Shown: positions 27,739 through 36,091 of the stretch, piece after piece
Numbering within the stretch: position 1 is the stretch's first letter
Layout: each line of letters begins with the position of its first letter
Source of the DNA: a virus
Strand: one strand, 5' to 3'
Length of the DNA stretch: 37,126 bases
IMG/VR virus record: IMGVR_UViG_3300027508_000018
Coordinates: 1 to 37,126 of that record
The notes under the pieces: model-generated
Databases searched by the model: none
The model's input: the letters and a program-made list of their open reading frames with translations, nothing else
What the model was told of the DNA's origin: nothing
Position numbers and translations under genes: made by a program

Positions 27739-29733
27739 ATGTCCGGTTCCTTCCCTCCTTTGCCTGAACTTCGGCCTTTTCAGGCGCCTAACCTTGTAGC
27801 AATGTCCAACGCGATGCAGGAGCAATCGCTAAACGCGATGCGCGAACAGCAGTTAATGGGCGCTGAGCGAGAGCGGGGCAATATCCGCCGGCTAATGTCT
27901 TCGCCAGACTTCGATATTTCAGCCCCCGACGCGCCTAACCGTTTGCTGGCGGTCGCGCCAACAACGGGCGCGGCGGCGTATCAAGCGTTGACCGCAGGGT
28001 TAAACCAGCGCCGCCAAGCGCAAAACGCAGATGTTCAACGCGGTATCCAACTAACCCAACAATACCGCGACGAAATGCCGGGGCTTACCCCCGACACTTA
28101 CGCTGATTTTCTTGCCCGTGTGCAACGGGACGTACCGGGCTGGTCACGGCAGTTACCGCCGACTTTTGACCGAGCGCGCCTAGACGTACTTATGCAAAAA
28201 GCCGATCAATCGCTTGCGGAATGGGAAAAAATTGAAATAGAAGGCACGCCGTTCTTGATGAACCGGCGCTTAGGGCAAATCGTACCTTTTACTGAAGGCC
28301 CGGCGCGTAACGCTGCGCCCCCTGCCGCAGCGCCGATGGCTACACCTATGTCGGCCCCGGCGGCGCTAGGCGCAACCGCTGGCGACACGATCCCGCTGTC
28401 CGCGCCCGCAACAGGCGCCGCCCCCGTCCCCACGTCGCGGTCCACGGACATCTCTACCATTCTGCCCGCCATAGACCGCGGCGAAGGCCGCGGGGCTAAC
28501 CCGGCGTCGTCGGCGCGGGGCCAATTCCAGTTCATCGACCCCACGTTTATCGACGAGTTTAAGCGCAATTTCCCTGACATCGCGCGCGGGTTGAGCAATT
28601 CTCAAATCCTGTCCTACCGCAATTCCACGTTGCCGGACGGCCGCCCCATCGAAGAATTTTTGGGCGAGGCGCACACCAACCGCAATGCGGCCACGCTATC
28701 CCGCGCAGGGTTCGAGCCTAACGGCGCCAACCTCTATCTGGCGCATTTTGCTGGCGCCGGCGGCGCGCGGTCGCTGCTGTCTGCCAATCCTAACGCGCCT
28801 GTAGAAAGCGTGTTGTCTAAAGACGCAATCGACGCCAATCCGTTTTTGAAGGGCAAGACCGTCGGTCAAATTCTCCAATGGGCGGGCGACACGGTAGACT
28901 ACGGCCCCGGCGCTGCCCGGCGCCGTCTGCTTGCCATGGGCGCACCGGACAACCGCGTAGAGCCTGGCGCGGCGCTTACGTCGCCCGTCGTCCAAACACC
29001 GTTGGCGGATATGGGAGCGGTCAACGCCATGACGGCGACGCCCGTGTCCAACGCGTTTGTCAAGCCGTCCACGGGCGGCGGCATGAAGGCTGACGCCTTC
29101 CTCGACGACGCGACCTTGGCCAGCAACCCCTTGGCCATGCCTGTGTCTGACGTGCGCCCGGCGGCACCCGGCCTGCCACGGAGCATCGCCGAAGCCCGCG
29201 AAATGCGGCTCCAACGCGAAGAAGAACAAGCACGGGCGCGTCAGCGCGGAACAGAGGCCGTCAAATCGGAAAAAGAACGCGAAGACAGCGTACGCAACAT
29301 CGACAGCGCGATGGATATTATCAACCGCGTAATCCGCGTCGATCCTAATACCGGAACAAGCACGTTGGGCCGGGCAACCGGCAGCGGTGTTGGCGCGGCT
29401 CGCGATTTTGCCTTGGGCCAAGTCGGCATTTCCACGGACGCGTCTAAAGCCGCCGCCGATTTGGAAACCGCCCACGCGCGGCTTGTGTCTATGCTGCCGA
29501 GAATGCGCGGCGACCTTAACAAGTCCGAATTTGACTCTTTGCAAGCCCAGGCGGCCCGGTTGGGCGACCGCAGCCGGCCTAATGCGGAACGCGCCAGCGC
29601 GCTTAGAACTTTGCAAACCGATCTTTTGGCAATTCGTGAACGGTTATCCGGTCAGCGCGGTTCAGCAGGCGGCGCCTCGACCGCTCCCGCAGCCCCAGCA
29701 GAAGGTGGGTGGTCGATCCGCCCAGTGCAGTGA
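27739..29733 (+). CDS. Ejection protein with lytic-transglycosylase-like domain
   Basis: 664 residues. The N-terminal 160 residues are helical. After a Pro/Ala-rich linker (about 190-240) a lysozyme-like domain follows: E249 in DRGEGRGANP is the probable catalytic glutamate, with SSARGQFQFIDPTFIDEF and LYLAHFAGAGGARSLL as later motifs. The C-terminal third is a charged coiled coil (REMRLQREEEQARARQRG). It should open the peptidoglycan during DNA entry and corresponds in position to P22 gp20. AAGGAG precedes the start. Its stop shares a base with the next ATG. Confidence 0.86.
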   Translation: MSGSFPPLPELRPFQAPNLVAMSNAMQEQSLNAMREQQLMGAERERGNIRRLMSSPDFDISAPDAPNRLLAVAPTTGAAAYQALTAGLNQRRQAQNADVQRGIQLTQQYRDEMPGLTPDTYADFLARVQRDVPGWSRQLPPTFDRARLDVLMQKADQSLAEWEKIEIEGTPFLMNRRLGQIVPFTEGPARNAAPPAAAPMATPMSAPAALGATAGDTIPLSAPATGAAPVPTSRSTDISTILPAIDRGEGRGANPASSARGQFQFIDPTFIDEFKRNFPDIARGLSNSQILSYRNSTLPDGRPIEEFLGEAHTNRNAATLSRAGFEPNGANLYLAHFAGAGGARSLLSANPNAPVESVLSKDAIDANPFLKGKTVGQILQWAGDTVDYGPGAARRRLLAMGAPDNRVEPGAALTSPVVQTPLADMGAVNAMTATPVSNAFVKPSTGGGMKADAFLDDATLASNPLAMPVSDVRPAAPGLPRSIAEAREMRLQREEEQARARQRGTEAVKSEKEREDSVRNIDSAMDIINRVIRVDPNTGTSTLGRATGSGVGAARDFALGQVGISTDASKAAADLETAHARLVSMLPRMRGDLNKSEFDSLQAQAARLGDRSRPNAERASALRTLQTDLLAIRERLSGQRGSAGGASTAPAAPAEGGWSIRPVQ

Positions 29734-31748
29734 TGGAATATGAAGTCACAGCCCCTGACGGGCGCCGGTTCATTGTCACTGCCCCCCAAGGCGCGACGCA
29801 AGAACAGGTGTTGTCATACGCGCGGCAAAATTTTCAACCGCAGTCCACACCGTCACCGGGCGAAGGCATTCCCGGCCCTCGTTCGTACGCCGCGTCCGAA
29901 GTGCCGGGCGCCGCGGTCAGCAATCTACCGCGCAGCGCGCAACACTTTTACGGCGGTCTTGTTGAAGCCGTCACCAGTCCAATTGAAACCGCAAAAAGTC
30001 TGGCCCAACTAGGACTTGGCGCCATGCGTAGGGCCAACCCTTTGCTGGCTCGCGCAGGCGACGCGCTGTACAAGCCGGAGTTTGCCGCGCAATCCGACGC
30101 AGCGTTTAAGGCAGTTCTTGACCAATATGCTGAACGGTATGGGTCTATGGACGCCGCGCTGCGGACAATTGCCGAAGACCCCGTAGGATTTGCCGCTGAC
30201 GCGTCCATGGTATTTGGCGGCGGGGCTGCCGCTGCGCGAGGCGCGGGCATGACCCGCACAGCGCGAGTGTTGCAAGGCGCAGAAACGGCCACTAATCCTC
30301 TGACACCTGTGATTGCGCCCGTTCAACTGGCAGGGCGCGCCGCGGGTAAAGTGGCGGATGTCGCTTACGACATGACCGATCCAATGGCCCGCGCGTATGC
30401 CGAAGCCGCGCGCGGGCGGGGCCCCGAAATTCTTCAGGCGTTGCGTAATCCTAATGCTGAGTTTGTGCCGGGGGCGCGGCCAACAACTTCTCAATTGGCC
30501 GCTTCCGCTGGCGCGCCAGAATTTGCGGCTTTTGCTCGAACGGGCGAAGAACTTACCGGCGAACTACCGCGTATTTTGGACGAGCAAAGCCGCGCTAGGC
30601 AGTCATATATGCAACAAGTAAGCGGAGCGCCGGCTAATCCTGTTACCGGGCAGCGGGGCGCTTTAGAGGTTGCCAAAGAAGCTCGTACCCAAACCTCGGG
30701 CGCCGCGTATCGTAGGGCCGAACCGGAAGTCTATCGCGCTGACGCGACCATAGAAACATTGTTTGACCGACCGTCCATACGCGACGCGCTGTCGTGGGCA
30801 GAAGAAGTAGCCCGCGAAAAAGGCCAGACATTTACTATTAGACGTCCCGCGCCGCCCGCAGCACCAACGCCGACAGGTATGGTGGATGCGCAAGGCCGGC
30901 CTATCATGACAACGCCTGCACCGGCAGCGCCCGTTGAATATACGGTGCGCGATTTAGACCGACTGCAAAAGGCGCTAAAAGATTACGTCAAAGAAAACCC
31001 AAAAAACTTGGGTGTTGAGCAACGCAACGCCATTTCTGCCACGCGAAAAGAATTGTTGGATTGGATTGACAACCAATCGGCGGCGTACAAAGCGGCACGG
31101 GAAGGTTTTGCCCAAGCCAGCGGGCCTATCAATCGCATGGCGGTTGGCCGTGAAATACAAAACGCGTTGACAAACCCATTGACAGGAGAGGCATCGCGCG
31201 CGGGCATGTTTGCCGCCGCGGTTGAAAACGCGCCGCGCACTATCAAGAGGTCCACGGGCGAAAGCCGGTTCTCTTACCTGTCGGATGTTTTGACACCCGC
31301 GGATATTAAAGTGGTGCAAGACATTGGAAAAGATTTACGCCGGGCTGAACGCGCGGAAGATTTGATTGCCGCCGGGCGCCGGACGGATATACCGGACATT
31401 TCTAAAGCTGCTACCGAAGCCGCGGCAACCGGCGGCCCACGGCTCTCGCTGTTAAACCGCGCGTACACGTTGGCGCAAAACCTTTATCAACGGTTTGAGG
31501 GCCGCCTAAACCGCGAAATGGCGGAACGTATCGCCCGCGATTTGCTTGACCCTAACACCACAGCGTTTCAGCTTGACCGCGCGCTTCGCCGCGAAGCCAA
31601 CCGGGCCAAAACGGTGTCGCGTATTGAATCACCGTTTCAGGCGGCGGCTAGAGGTCTTCGAAATCCGGCGTTCCGCGTAGAGCCGCAAGTGTTAAATGCT
31701 TTAGCCCCGCCTTCGCGCGAAGACCCTGTTGTAAATGCTTTTCGTTGA
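29733..31748 (+). CDS. Large ejection protein, P22 gp16-type position
   Basis: 671 residues from the ATG at 29733, which overlaps the upstream TGA by one base; a GTG at 29709 would add 8 residues but lacks sense. The first 40 residues (YEVTAPDGRRFIVTAPQGAT, then QEQVLSYARQNF) are a small module seen at the N-terminus of various phage virion proteins. The rest is mainly helical, Ala/Arg-rich, with a Pro-rich segment near 375-405. By size and place it is the third ejection protein; no enzymatic motif is visible. Confidence 0.8.
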   Translation: MEYEVTAPDGRRFIVTAPQGATQEQVLSYARQNFQPQSTPSPGEGIPGPRSYAASEVPGAAVSNLPRSAQHFYGGLVEAVTSPIETAKSLAQLGLGAMRRANPLLARAGDALYKPEFAAQSDAAFKAVLDQYAERYGSMDAALRTIAEDPVGFAADASMVFGGGAAAARGAGMTRTARVLQGAETATNPLTPVIAPVQLAGRAAGKVADVAYDMTDPMARAYAEAARGRGPEILQALRNPNAEFVPGARPTTSQLAASAGAPEFAAFARTGEELTGELPRILDEQSRARQSYMQQVSGAPANPVTGQRGALEVAKEARTQTSGAAYRRAEPEVYRADATIETLFDRPSIRDALSWAEEVAREKGQTFTIRRPAPPAAPTPTGMVDAQGRPIMTTPAPAAPVEYTVRDLDRLQKALKDYVKENPKNLGVEQRNAISATRKELLDWIDNQSAAYKAAREGFAQASGPINRMAVGREIQNALTNPLTGEASRAGMFAAAVENAPRTIKRSTGESRFSYLSDVLTPADIKVVQDIGKDLRRAERAEDLIAAGRRTDIPDISKAATEAAATGGPRLSLLNRAYTLAQNLYQRFEGRLNREMAERIARDLLDPNTTAFQLDRALRREANRAKTVSRIESPFQAAARGLRNPAFRVEPQVLNALAPPSREDPVVNAFR

Positions 31749-31760
31749 TAGAGGCCGCCC

Positions 31761-31991
31761 ATGACGCAAGACCTGTACAACATCATCGTGGGCATTGCCG
31801 GCGCCGCGATTGGCTGGATGATGAAAGTGGTGTGGGAGAGCGTCAGGGCGCTGCAAACCGACATGAAGGCCATTGAGCGCGAACTGCATACAAGCTACGT
31901 CAGCAAGGACGATTACAAGTCAGACGTGCAAGAAATCAAAGAGATGTGCCGGGCCATCTTTGAGCGGCTTGAGCGTAAGGCCGACAAGTAA
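31761..31991 (+). CDS. Membrane-anchored coiled-coil protein of the lysis region
   Basis: 76 residues: an N-terminal transmembrane helix (YNIIVGIAGAAIGWMMKVVW) and a charged coiled coil to the end. This layout resembles XhlA-type lysis accessory proteins or a short inner-membrane spanin; no classical Rz/Rz1 pair is seen elsewhere. The TAA shares its final base with the next ATG (TAATG), and it directly precedes the holin and endolysin genes. Confidence 0.72.
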   Translation: MTQDLYNIIVGIAGAAIGWMMKVVWESVRALQTDMKAIERELHTSYVSKDDYKSDVQEIKEMCRAIFERLERKADK

Positions 31992-32455
31992 TGGAACTGC
32001 CCAAGCTGACGCCTGTTGTGCAGTTTGCGACGGCCAGCTTCGCGCTGGCTGTTGGCGGCTACTCTGCGGGTGAAAAGTTTGGCTGGTTCAAGAACGAGAT
32101 TATCGCGTGGGCGCCGGAGCATTTCAGGATCGTCGACACCAAGATTGGCCAGCCCGTTACGGTAACAGTGGCGCGGGTCAAAAAGCGCGACGACTGTTCG
32201 GTCGAAGGGTTCGAGGTGACCGTGCGCGACGGCGCTGGCGTCATCCACCAGGCCACACCAAGCATGACGCGGTTCACCGGTCCCGCTGGCCCTGAGATCG
32301 ACACCTTCACCTACCTGCTGGACATTGCCGACAAGGAAACCATCGCCCAAGGACGGGCGACGCTGTTGGCTACTATTAAGTACAAGTGTCCTGAAGGTGA
32401 GCGGACTGTCACCTACCCCCGGCACCAAAACCTGACCTTCATGTTGGAGCGATAG
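31991..32455 (+). CDS. Hypothetical membrane-anchored protein of the lysis region
   Basis: 154 residues. A probable N-terminal membrane segment (VVQFATASFALAVGGYSAGE, about 9-28) leads to a soluble beta-rich domain (IGQPVTVTVARVKKRDD, FEVTVRDGAGVIHQATP, FTYLLDIADK). It has no lipobox. Its place between a coiled-coil membrane protein and the holin suggests a role in lysis, perhaps spanin-like, but nothing in the sequence proves it. Confidence 0.7.
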   Translation: MELPKLTPVVQFATASFALAVGGYSAGEKFGWFKNEIIAWAPEHFRIVDTKIGQPVTVTVARVKKRDDCSVEGFEVTVRDGAGVIHQATPSMTRFTGPAGPEIDTFTYLLDIADKETIAQGRATLLATIKYKCPEGERTVTYPRHQNLTFMLER

Positions 32456-32456
32456 T

Positions 32457-32975
32457 ATGGACCAGCTTCTGAACCTTGTCCGCACGGTCGCGCCGTCCAT
32501 CGCCAGCGCCGTCGGCGGCCCTCTAGCGGGCATGGCCACACGCGCCATTTCTGAGGCTCTGCTGGGCAAGCCAGACGGCACCGAGGCTGAACTGACCGAA
32601 GCTGCGGCCAAGGCCACACCGGAGCAGCTTCTGGCGCTGAAGACCGCCGAGCAGGACTTCGCGGTCAAGATGCGCGAGTTGGACATCGACTTAGAACGAA
32701 TCGCCAACGCCGACCGTGACAGCGCCCGCAACCGCGAGGTCGCGGCGAAGGATTGGACCCCGCGTGTCCTAGCCGGGCTGGTTACGGGTGGCTATTTTGG
32801 GGTGCTGTTTTATATGTTGATCAATGGCCTTCCAACGCACGGCGGGTCTGAGGCCATGTTGGTGATGCTTGGCACTTTGGGGACGGCCTGGGGTGGCATT
32901 ATGGCATACTACTTTGGCAGCAGCGCCGGCAGTAAAGAGAAGACCGACGCGATGAATAGGATGGCTCGCAGGTGA
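32457..32975 (+). CDS. Holin (3TM / GTA-holin type)
   Basis: 172 residues. Two clear membrane helices lie near the C-terminus (VLAGLVTGGYFGVLFYMLIN and LVMLGTLGTAWGGIMAYYFG), followed by SSAGSKEKTDAMNRMARR, the typical end of the phage 3TM holin family. The N-terminal part is an amphipathic helix (TVAPSIASAVGGPLAGMAT). It would open the inner membrane at a set time. The stop overlaps the endolysin start by 4 nt (GTGA). Confidence 0.88.
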   Translation: MDQLLNLVRTVAPSIASAVGGPLAGMATRAISEALLGKPDGTEAELTEAAAKATPEQLLALKTAEQDFAVKMRELDIDLERIANADRDSARNREVAAKDWTPRVLAGLVTGGYFGVLFYMLINGLPTHGGSEAMLVMLGTLGTAWGGIMAYYFGSSAGSKEKTDAMNRMARR

Positions 32976-33583
32976 TCACTTCCAAGTTAATGCAGGGTTT
33001 GGGTTGGGCCGATCCGGTCGAATGGGCCGCAGTGTTGGACGACGCCTGCGACCGGCACGGCATCATCACACCCAAGCGCATCGCCATGTTCCTAGCCAAC
33101 ACGGGCCACGAGAGCAACGGCGGCCGCGCCATCCGCGAGAACCTGAACTACAAGCCCTCTGCGCTGGTGGCGCAGTGGCCCAAGTACTTCTCGCCCGAAT
33201 ACGCCGAAGAAGTGGGCCGCACGGACGCGCACCCGGCGGATCAGAAGGCCATCGCCGAGGCGGCCTATGGCGGCCGCATGGGCAACAAGAACCCTGGCGA
33301 CGGCTGGCGCTTCATCGGCCGCGGGCTGATGCAGACGACCGGGCGGTACAACTACGAAAAGCTGGCGCAGACCATGGGTATGCTGGTAGATGATCTGCCA
33401 AGCTGGATCGAAACCAAGGAAGGCGCCGCCGAGAGCGCGGCGTTCTACTGGGCCGCCAACGGCTGCAACGAACTGGCCGACGCTGACGCGCTGGACAAGT
33501 GCCGGCAGCGGATCAACGGCGGCCTGATCGGCATAGTGGACGTGCGCGAGCGGTATATTAAGGCGCTGGGCTTGTTGACGTAG
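32972..33583 (+). CDS. Endolysin, glycoside hydrolase family 19
   Basis: 203 residues that should cut the peptidoglycan at lysis. The catalytic glutamate is E47 in LANTGHESNGG; YGGRMGNKNPGDGWRFIGRG and LMQTTGRYNY are the family's core motifs, and RINGG is near the end. There is no signal peptide, so export depends on the holin. The start is GTG at 32972, overlapping the holin TGA. Length is normal for a single-domain phage GH19 endolysin. Confidence 0.94.
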   Translation: MITSKLMQGLGWADPVEWAAVLDDACDRHGIITPKRIAMFLANTGHESNGGRAIRENLNYKPSALVAQWPKYFSPEYAEEVGRTDAHPADQKAIAEAAYGGRMGNKNPGDGWRFIGRGLMQTTGRYNYEKLAQTMGMLVDDLPSWIETKEGAAESAAFYWAANGCNELADADALDKCRQRINGGLIGIVDVRERYIKALGLLT

Positions 33584-33592
33584 GAGCCGACG

Positions 33593-34216
33593 ATGGAACG
33601 GAACTCAATGCGGCGGGCGCGGAACCCTGACAAAGACGAAAGCGTCAACGCATTCGTCCGGGGAAACGACGAATACGACATCAACGACTACACCATGCGG
33701 CTGTTGCGGCTTTCACAGAACGAAGGCCTGCCCGACGTATTTTCCGTTCCAATACAAAGCGGTCCTGTTATGGGGCGGTTTACAACAACCGATTATGCCC
33801 CGGTTCTTAACGAAAAAGACACCGCGCGACTTATGTTGACGGGCATGTACCCGGTTACGGACAACATGCAAGTCGGTTCGCGTATGATGACGCAACAAGA
33901 TGGAAGCACGGTGTTGCTTCCCGCTTTGAGCGCGGCCTATGGCCCTATCCAAGCGTCGGCGGGGTACCAAGGTGTAGTACCGGCAGACCGCCGCGCCCCA
34001 ACGTCTTTTGTGCCCAACTACAATTTGAACGTAAACACGCCGGTAGGCGAAGGATTTTTGGCCGCCGGGGCCAACAAAACCGCTGGCCAACGCGACCCAT
34101 TCATGTTTGCCTCATACGAGCGGCCTTTTATGGGCGGGTCTTTGGGCCTAGACGCGTCCGCTGACACGCGGCTCCGAAACATGGCTATCATGCTCGGTTA
34201 CCGCCGGGCGTTCTAG
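33593..34216 (+). CDS. Beta-rich protein with a terminal Phe, last late gene
   Basis: 207 residues. The N-terminal 35 residues are charged. From about residue 60 there is a run of segments with alternating residues (MLTGMYPVTDNMQVGSRMM, LSAAYGPIQASAGYQGVVP, MFASYERPFMGGSLGLDAS), ending MAIMLGYRRAF. The alternation and final aromatic residue resemble outer-membrane beta-barrel strands, but there is no signal peptide. It could be a virion protein ejected to the envelope; this is conjecture. Its TAG overlaps the convergent gene's TAG in a CTAG. Confidence 0.72.
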   Translation: MERNSMRRARNPDKDESVNAFVRGNDEYDINDYTMRLLRLSQNEGLPDVFSVPIQSGPVMGRFTTTDYAPVLNEKDTARLMLTGMYPVTDNMQVGSRMMTQQDGSTVLLPALSAAYGPIQASAGYQGVVPADRRAPTSFVPNYNLNVNTPVGEGFLAAGANKTAGQRDPFMFASYERPFMGGSLGLDASADTRLRNMAIMLGYRRAF

Positions 34217-34398
34217 CCCTGCGGCGCCGACGTAAGCAGTTCCCGCCGCTCGCGCATGGCGCGGAGCGCGGTGAACCGCTGGTGCATACGGATCATCAGG
34301 GTGGTGCGGCGCTCTCCCTGACGTTCTTCTTCAATTAGGTTGGCCAACTCGTCTTCGCGCAGGCTGCTCAACCGGGCGTTCAATTCCCGCCAATTCAT
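34213..34398 (-). CDS. Small helical protein
   Basis: 61 residues, helical and highly charged (ELNARLSSLREDELANLIEE, then MIRMHQRFTALRAMRERREL). It is the last gene of the short leftward unit. The ATG at 34398 overlaps the helicase stop by 4 nt (ATGA), so it is co-translated with the helicase and may act with it. No family is recognised. Confidence 0.7.
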   Translation of the reverse strand: MNWRELNARLSSLREDELANLIEEERQGERRTTLMIRMHQRFTALRAMRERRELLTSAPQG

Positions 34399-35753
34399 TC
34401 TTTCGGTCCCTTCAGTTCGTCCAAGGCCATGTCTGAGATGGCGCGTTTGTCATAAAGCCCGGCCCATATACGCTCGTCAATGGTTTTGTTGCAGAGCAGG
34501 ACATAGACCCAGACCGGCGCGGTCTGGCCGCCGCGGTGCAGCCGCCCGACGACCTGCTCGTACAGTTCGAGCGACCACGGGATCGACATCAGCACCATCT
34601 TGTTGCCGCCATACTGAAGGTTTAGCCCGTGCCCGGCCGACTTGGGGTGGATCAACAGCAGTTCGACCTTGCCGGCGTTCCACCGGGCGATGGCGTCGGG
34701 ATCGTCAATCGTCACGGCGTGAGGATAGCGCCGGCGCAACTCGGCCAGTTCTTCCTTGTAATTGTAAACGACGATGGTGTTGTCGCGCTGGTTGCCCTCT
34801 AAAATATCGTGCAGCAGGTCGAATTTGTGGTAAGAAAACCAGACCGCTTCCTGAATGGGCGTAAATTTTCCTGCGATTTCATGCGCTACGCTCTGGCTAT
34901 TGTAGACGAACCCGCTGGACATCTGCTGTAGTTTGCTGGTGACCGCAGCGGCTGACAGCGCCGTGATCTGCTGGCCGTCCAACTGCACCAAGAAGTCCTT
35001 CTTCATCTGCTCATACGGCAGCCGGTCGGTCATGTTGCAGCGCATCTCGACCACGTTCAGCGGCGGCAGCTTGTCTTGGTACTCGCCTGGCTCCAGCACA
35101 AAGGTGGCCGGGCGAATGGCGTCCATGACCGCGGCCAGCGCGTCCTTGCGCGGCGCCCACTCGCCGTATTCGCGGTTGATGCAGACGAAGTACTTCTGCA
35201 AGAACGCGCCCTTAGACCGGCCCAGCAGCGCCTGATCCACCATCTTGCACTGTCCAAACACGTCCTCAAGACCGTTGCTGGTGAAGCTGCCGGTCAGGCC
35301 CCAGCGGTATTTGAACCAGCCAATGATCTTCTCCAGCGCCTTGAACCGCTTGCCGGCGGGGTTCTTGAGCCGGGTCAACTCGTCGAACACGATGCCGTCA
35401 AACGCCCCTATCCCGCCGGGGATGCGTTCAATGTTGTCGTAGTTCGTCACCACCACCTGCGCGTCACCCGCGAAGGCGTCCACGCGCTGCTTGGGCGTCC
35501 CGACGGCCACAGCCACCTTCATGCCGGGCGCCCACTTGGGCGCCTCGACCGGCCAGACATCCGTGCAAACGCGCTTCGGCGCTAGCACCAGCCAACGCTT
35601 GACGTGGCCGTCGGCCAGCATGGCCTGCATGGCGGTCAGCGTGATAGCCGTCTTGCCCGCCCCCACCGGGGCTAAGATCATCGCGCGGTCGTGCGCGTAA
35701 AGGAAGTCCGCCGCGGTATCTTGGTAGGGCCTTAACCGCAATTCGTTGCCCAT
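34395..35753 (-). CDS. SNF2/SF2-type helicase
   Basis: 452 residues from the ATG at 35753 (MGNELRLRPYQDTAADFLYA), whose Q motif RPYQ is usual for this superfamily; the frame extends to 35876 but that part overlaps the nuclease gene. Walker A is LAPVGAGKT (K34, T35), motif II is FDELT in place of DEAH, motif III is LTGSF, and motif VI is QVVGRLHRGGQ. Such proteins move along or remodel DNA using ATP. It overlaps the VRR-NUC gene by 22 bp, and the pair is a known phage arrangement, suggesting joint work on branched DNA in recombination or replication. Confidence 0.93.
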   Translation of the reverse strand: MGNELRLRPYQDTAADFLYAHDRAMILAPVGAGKTAITLTAMQAMLADGHVKRWLVLAPKRVCTDVWPVEAPKWAPGMKVAVAVGTPKQRVDAFAGDAQVVVTNYDNIERIPGGIGAFDGIVFDELTRLKNPAGKRFKALEKIIGWFKYRWGLTGSFTSNGLEDVFGQCKMVDQALLGRSKGAFLQKYFVCINREYGEWAPRKDALAAVMDAIRPATFVLEPGEYQDKLPPLNVVEMRCNMTDRLPYEQMKKDFLVQLDGQQITALSAAAVTSKLQQMSSGFVYNSQSVAHEIAGKFTPIQEAVWFSYHKFDLLHDILEGNQRDNTIVVYNYKEELAELRRRYPHAVTIDDPDAIARWNAGKVELLLIHPKSAGHGLNLQYGGNKMVLMSIPWSLELYEQVVGRLHRGGQTAPVWVYVLLCNKTIDERIWAGLYDKRAISDMALDELKGPKE

Positions 35754-36007
35754 TGGTCCACTTGCTCCTTCGTCCAGAGGCAGACATAACGCTGCCCCAA
35801 TCGTTCCATTTCCTGCGCGAACACCTTCTGCAACGGCGCTAGGCGGCCGCCCTTGGTCTTCAACTCCACAAACCAAGTCTGGCCGTTTGGCAGGCAGACA
35901 ACCCGATCCGACACGCCGCGGTGATTGGTCGACTTGAACTTGTAAGCCGCGCCGCCCATGCGGACGACGTGCCAGACCAAGTGCCGCTCTATTTCGCTCT
36001 CACGCAT
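35732..36007 (-). CDS. VRR-NUC domain nuclease
   Basis: 91 residues, a minimal PD-(D/E)XK nuclease. The active site reads GVSDRVV (D34), then WFVELKTKGG (E48, K50) and Q60 in LAPLQ. VRR-NUC enzymes cut branched DNA. It is first in the leftward unit, with the SNF2-like helicase overlapping its end. GGGGG lies 12 nt before the ATG, which is far for a ribosome-binding site, so start efficiency is uncertain. A TTGCAC to TAAAAG pair with a 17-bp spacer lies directly upstream and might give a leaderless mRNA. Confidence 0.9.
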   Translation of the reverse strand: MRESEIERHLVWHVVRMGGAAYKFKSTNHRGVSDRVVCLPNGQTWFVELKTKGGRLAPLQKVFAQEMERLGQRYVCLWTKEQVDQWATNCG

Positions 36008-36034
36008 AAAATTCTTTTACCCCCAATTTAGGAC

Positions 36035-36063
36035 TTGTGCAACAGGTTCTGTTGCGATATACG
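36035..36063 (+). promoter_or_regulatory. Rightward early promoter
   Basis: A -35-like TTGTGC (36035-36040), a 17-bp spacer and a -10-like TATACG (36058-36063) precede the nuclease gene at 36092. Transcription would begin near 36070, leaving a short leader with GAGGGA 7 nt before the ATG. A perfect dyad fills the spacer. Confidence 0.5.
36039..36055. promoter_or_regulatory. Dyad operator candidate inside the early promoter
   Basis: GCAACAG (36039-36045) and its exact complement CTGTTGC (36049-36055) are separated by GTT. The dyad lies between the -35 and -10 elements, where a bound dimer would block RNA polymerase. It also lies upstream of the leftward nuclease gene, so one protein could control both units. 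No second copy was noticed. Confidence 0.55.
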
Positions 36064-36091
36064 GTTGCCACACACTTCGAGGGAAAGTCAA

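Noticed and set aside
28700-28730. tRNA T-arm-like GGTTCGA sequences (also near 32208)
   Set aside because: They lie within well-supported coding regions and have no acceptor stem or anticodon arm around them. No tRNA gene was found in the window.
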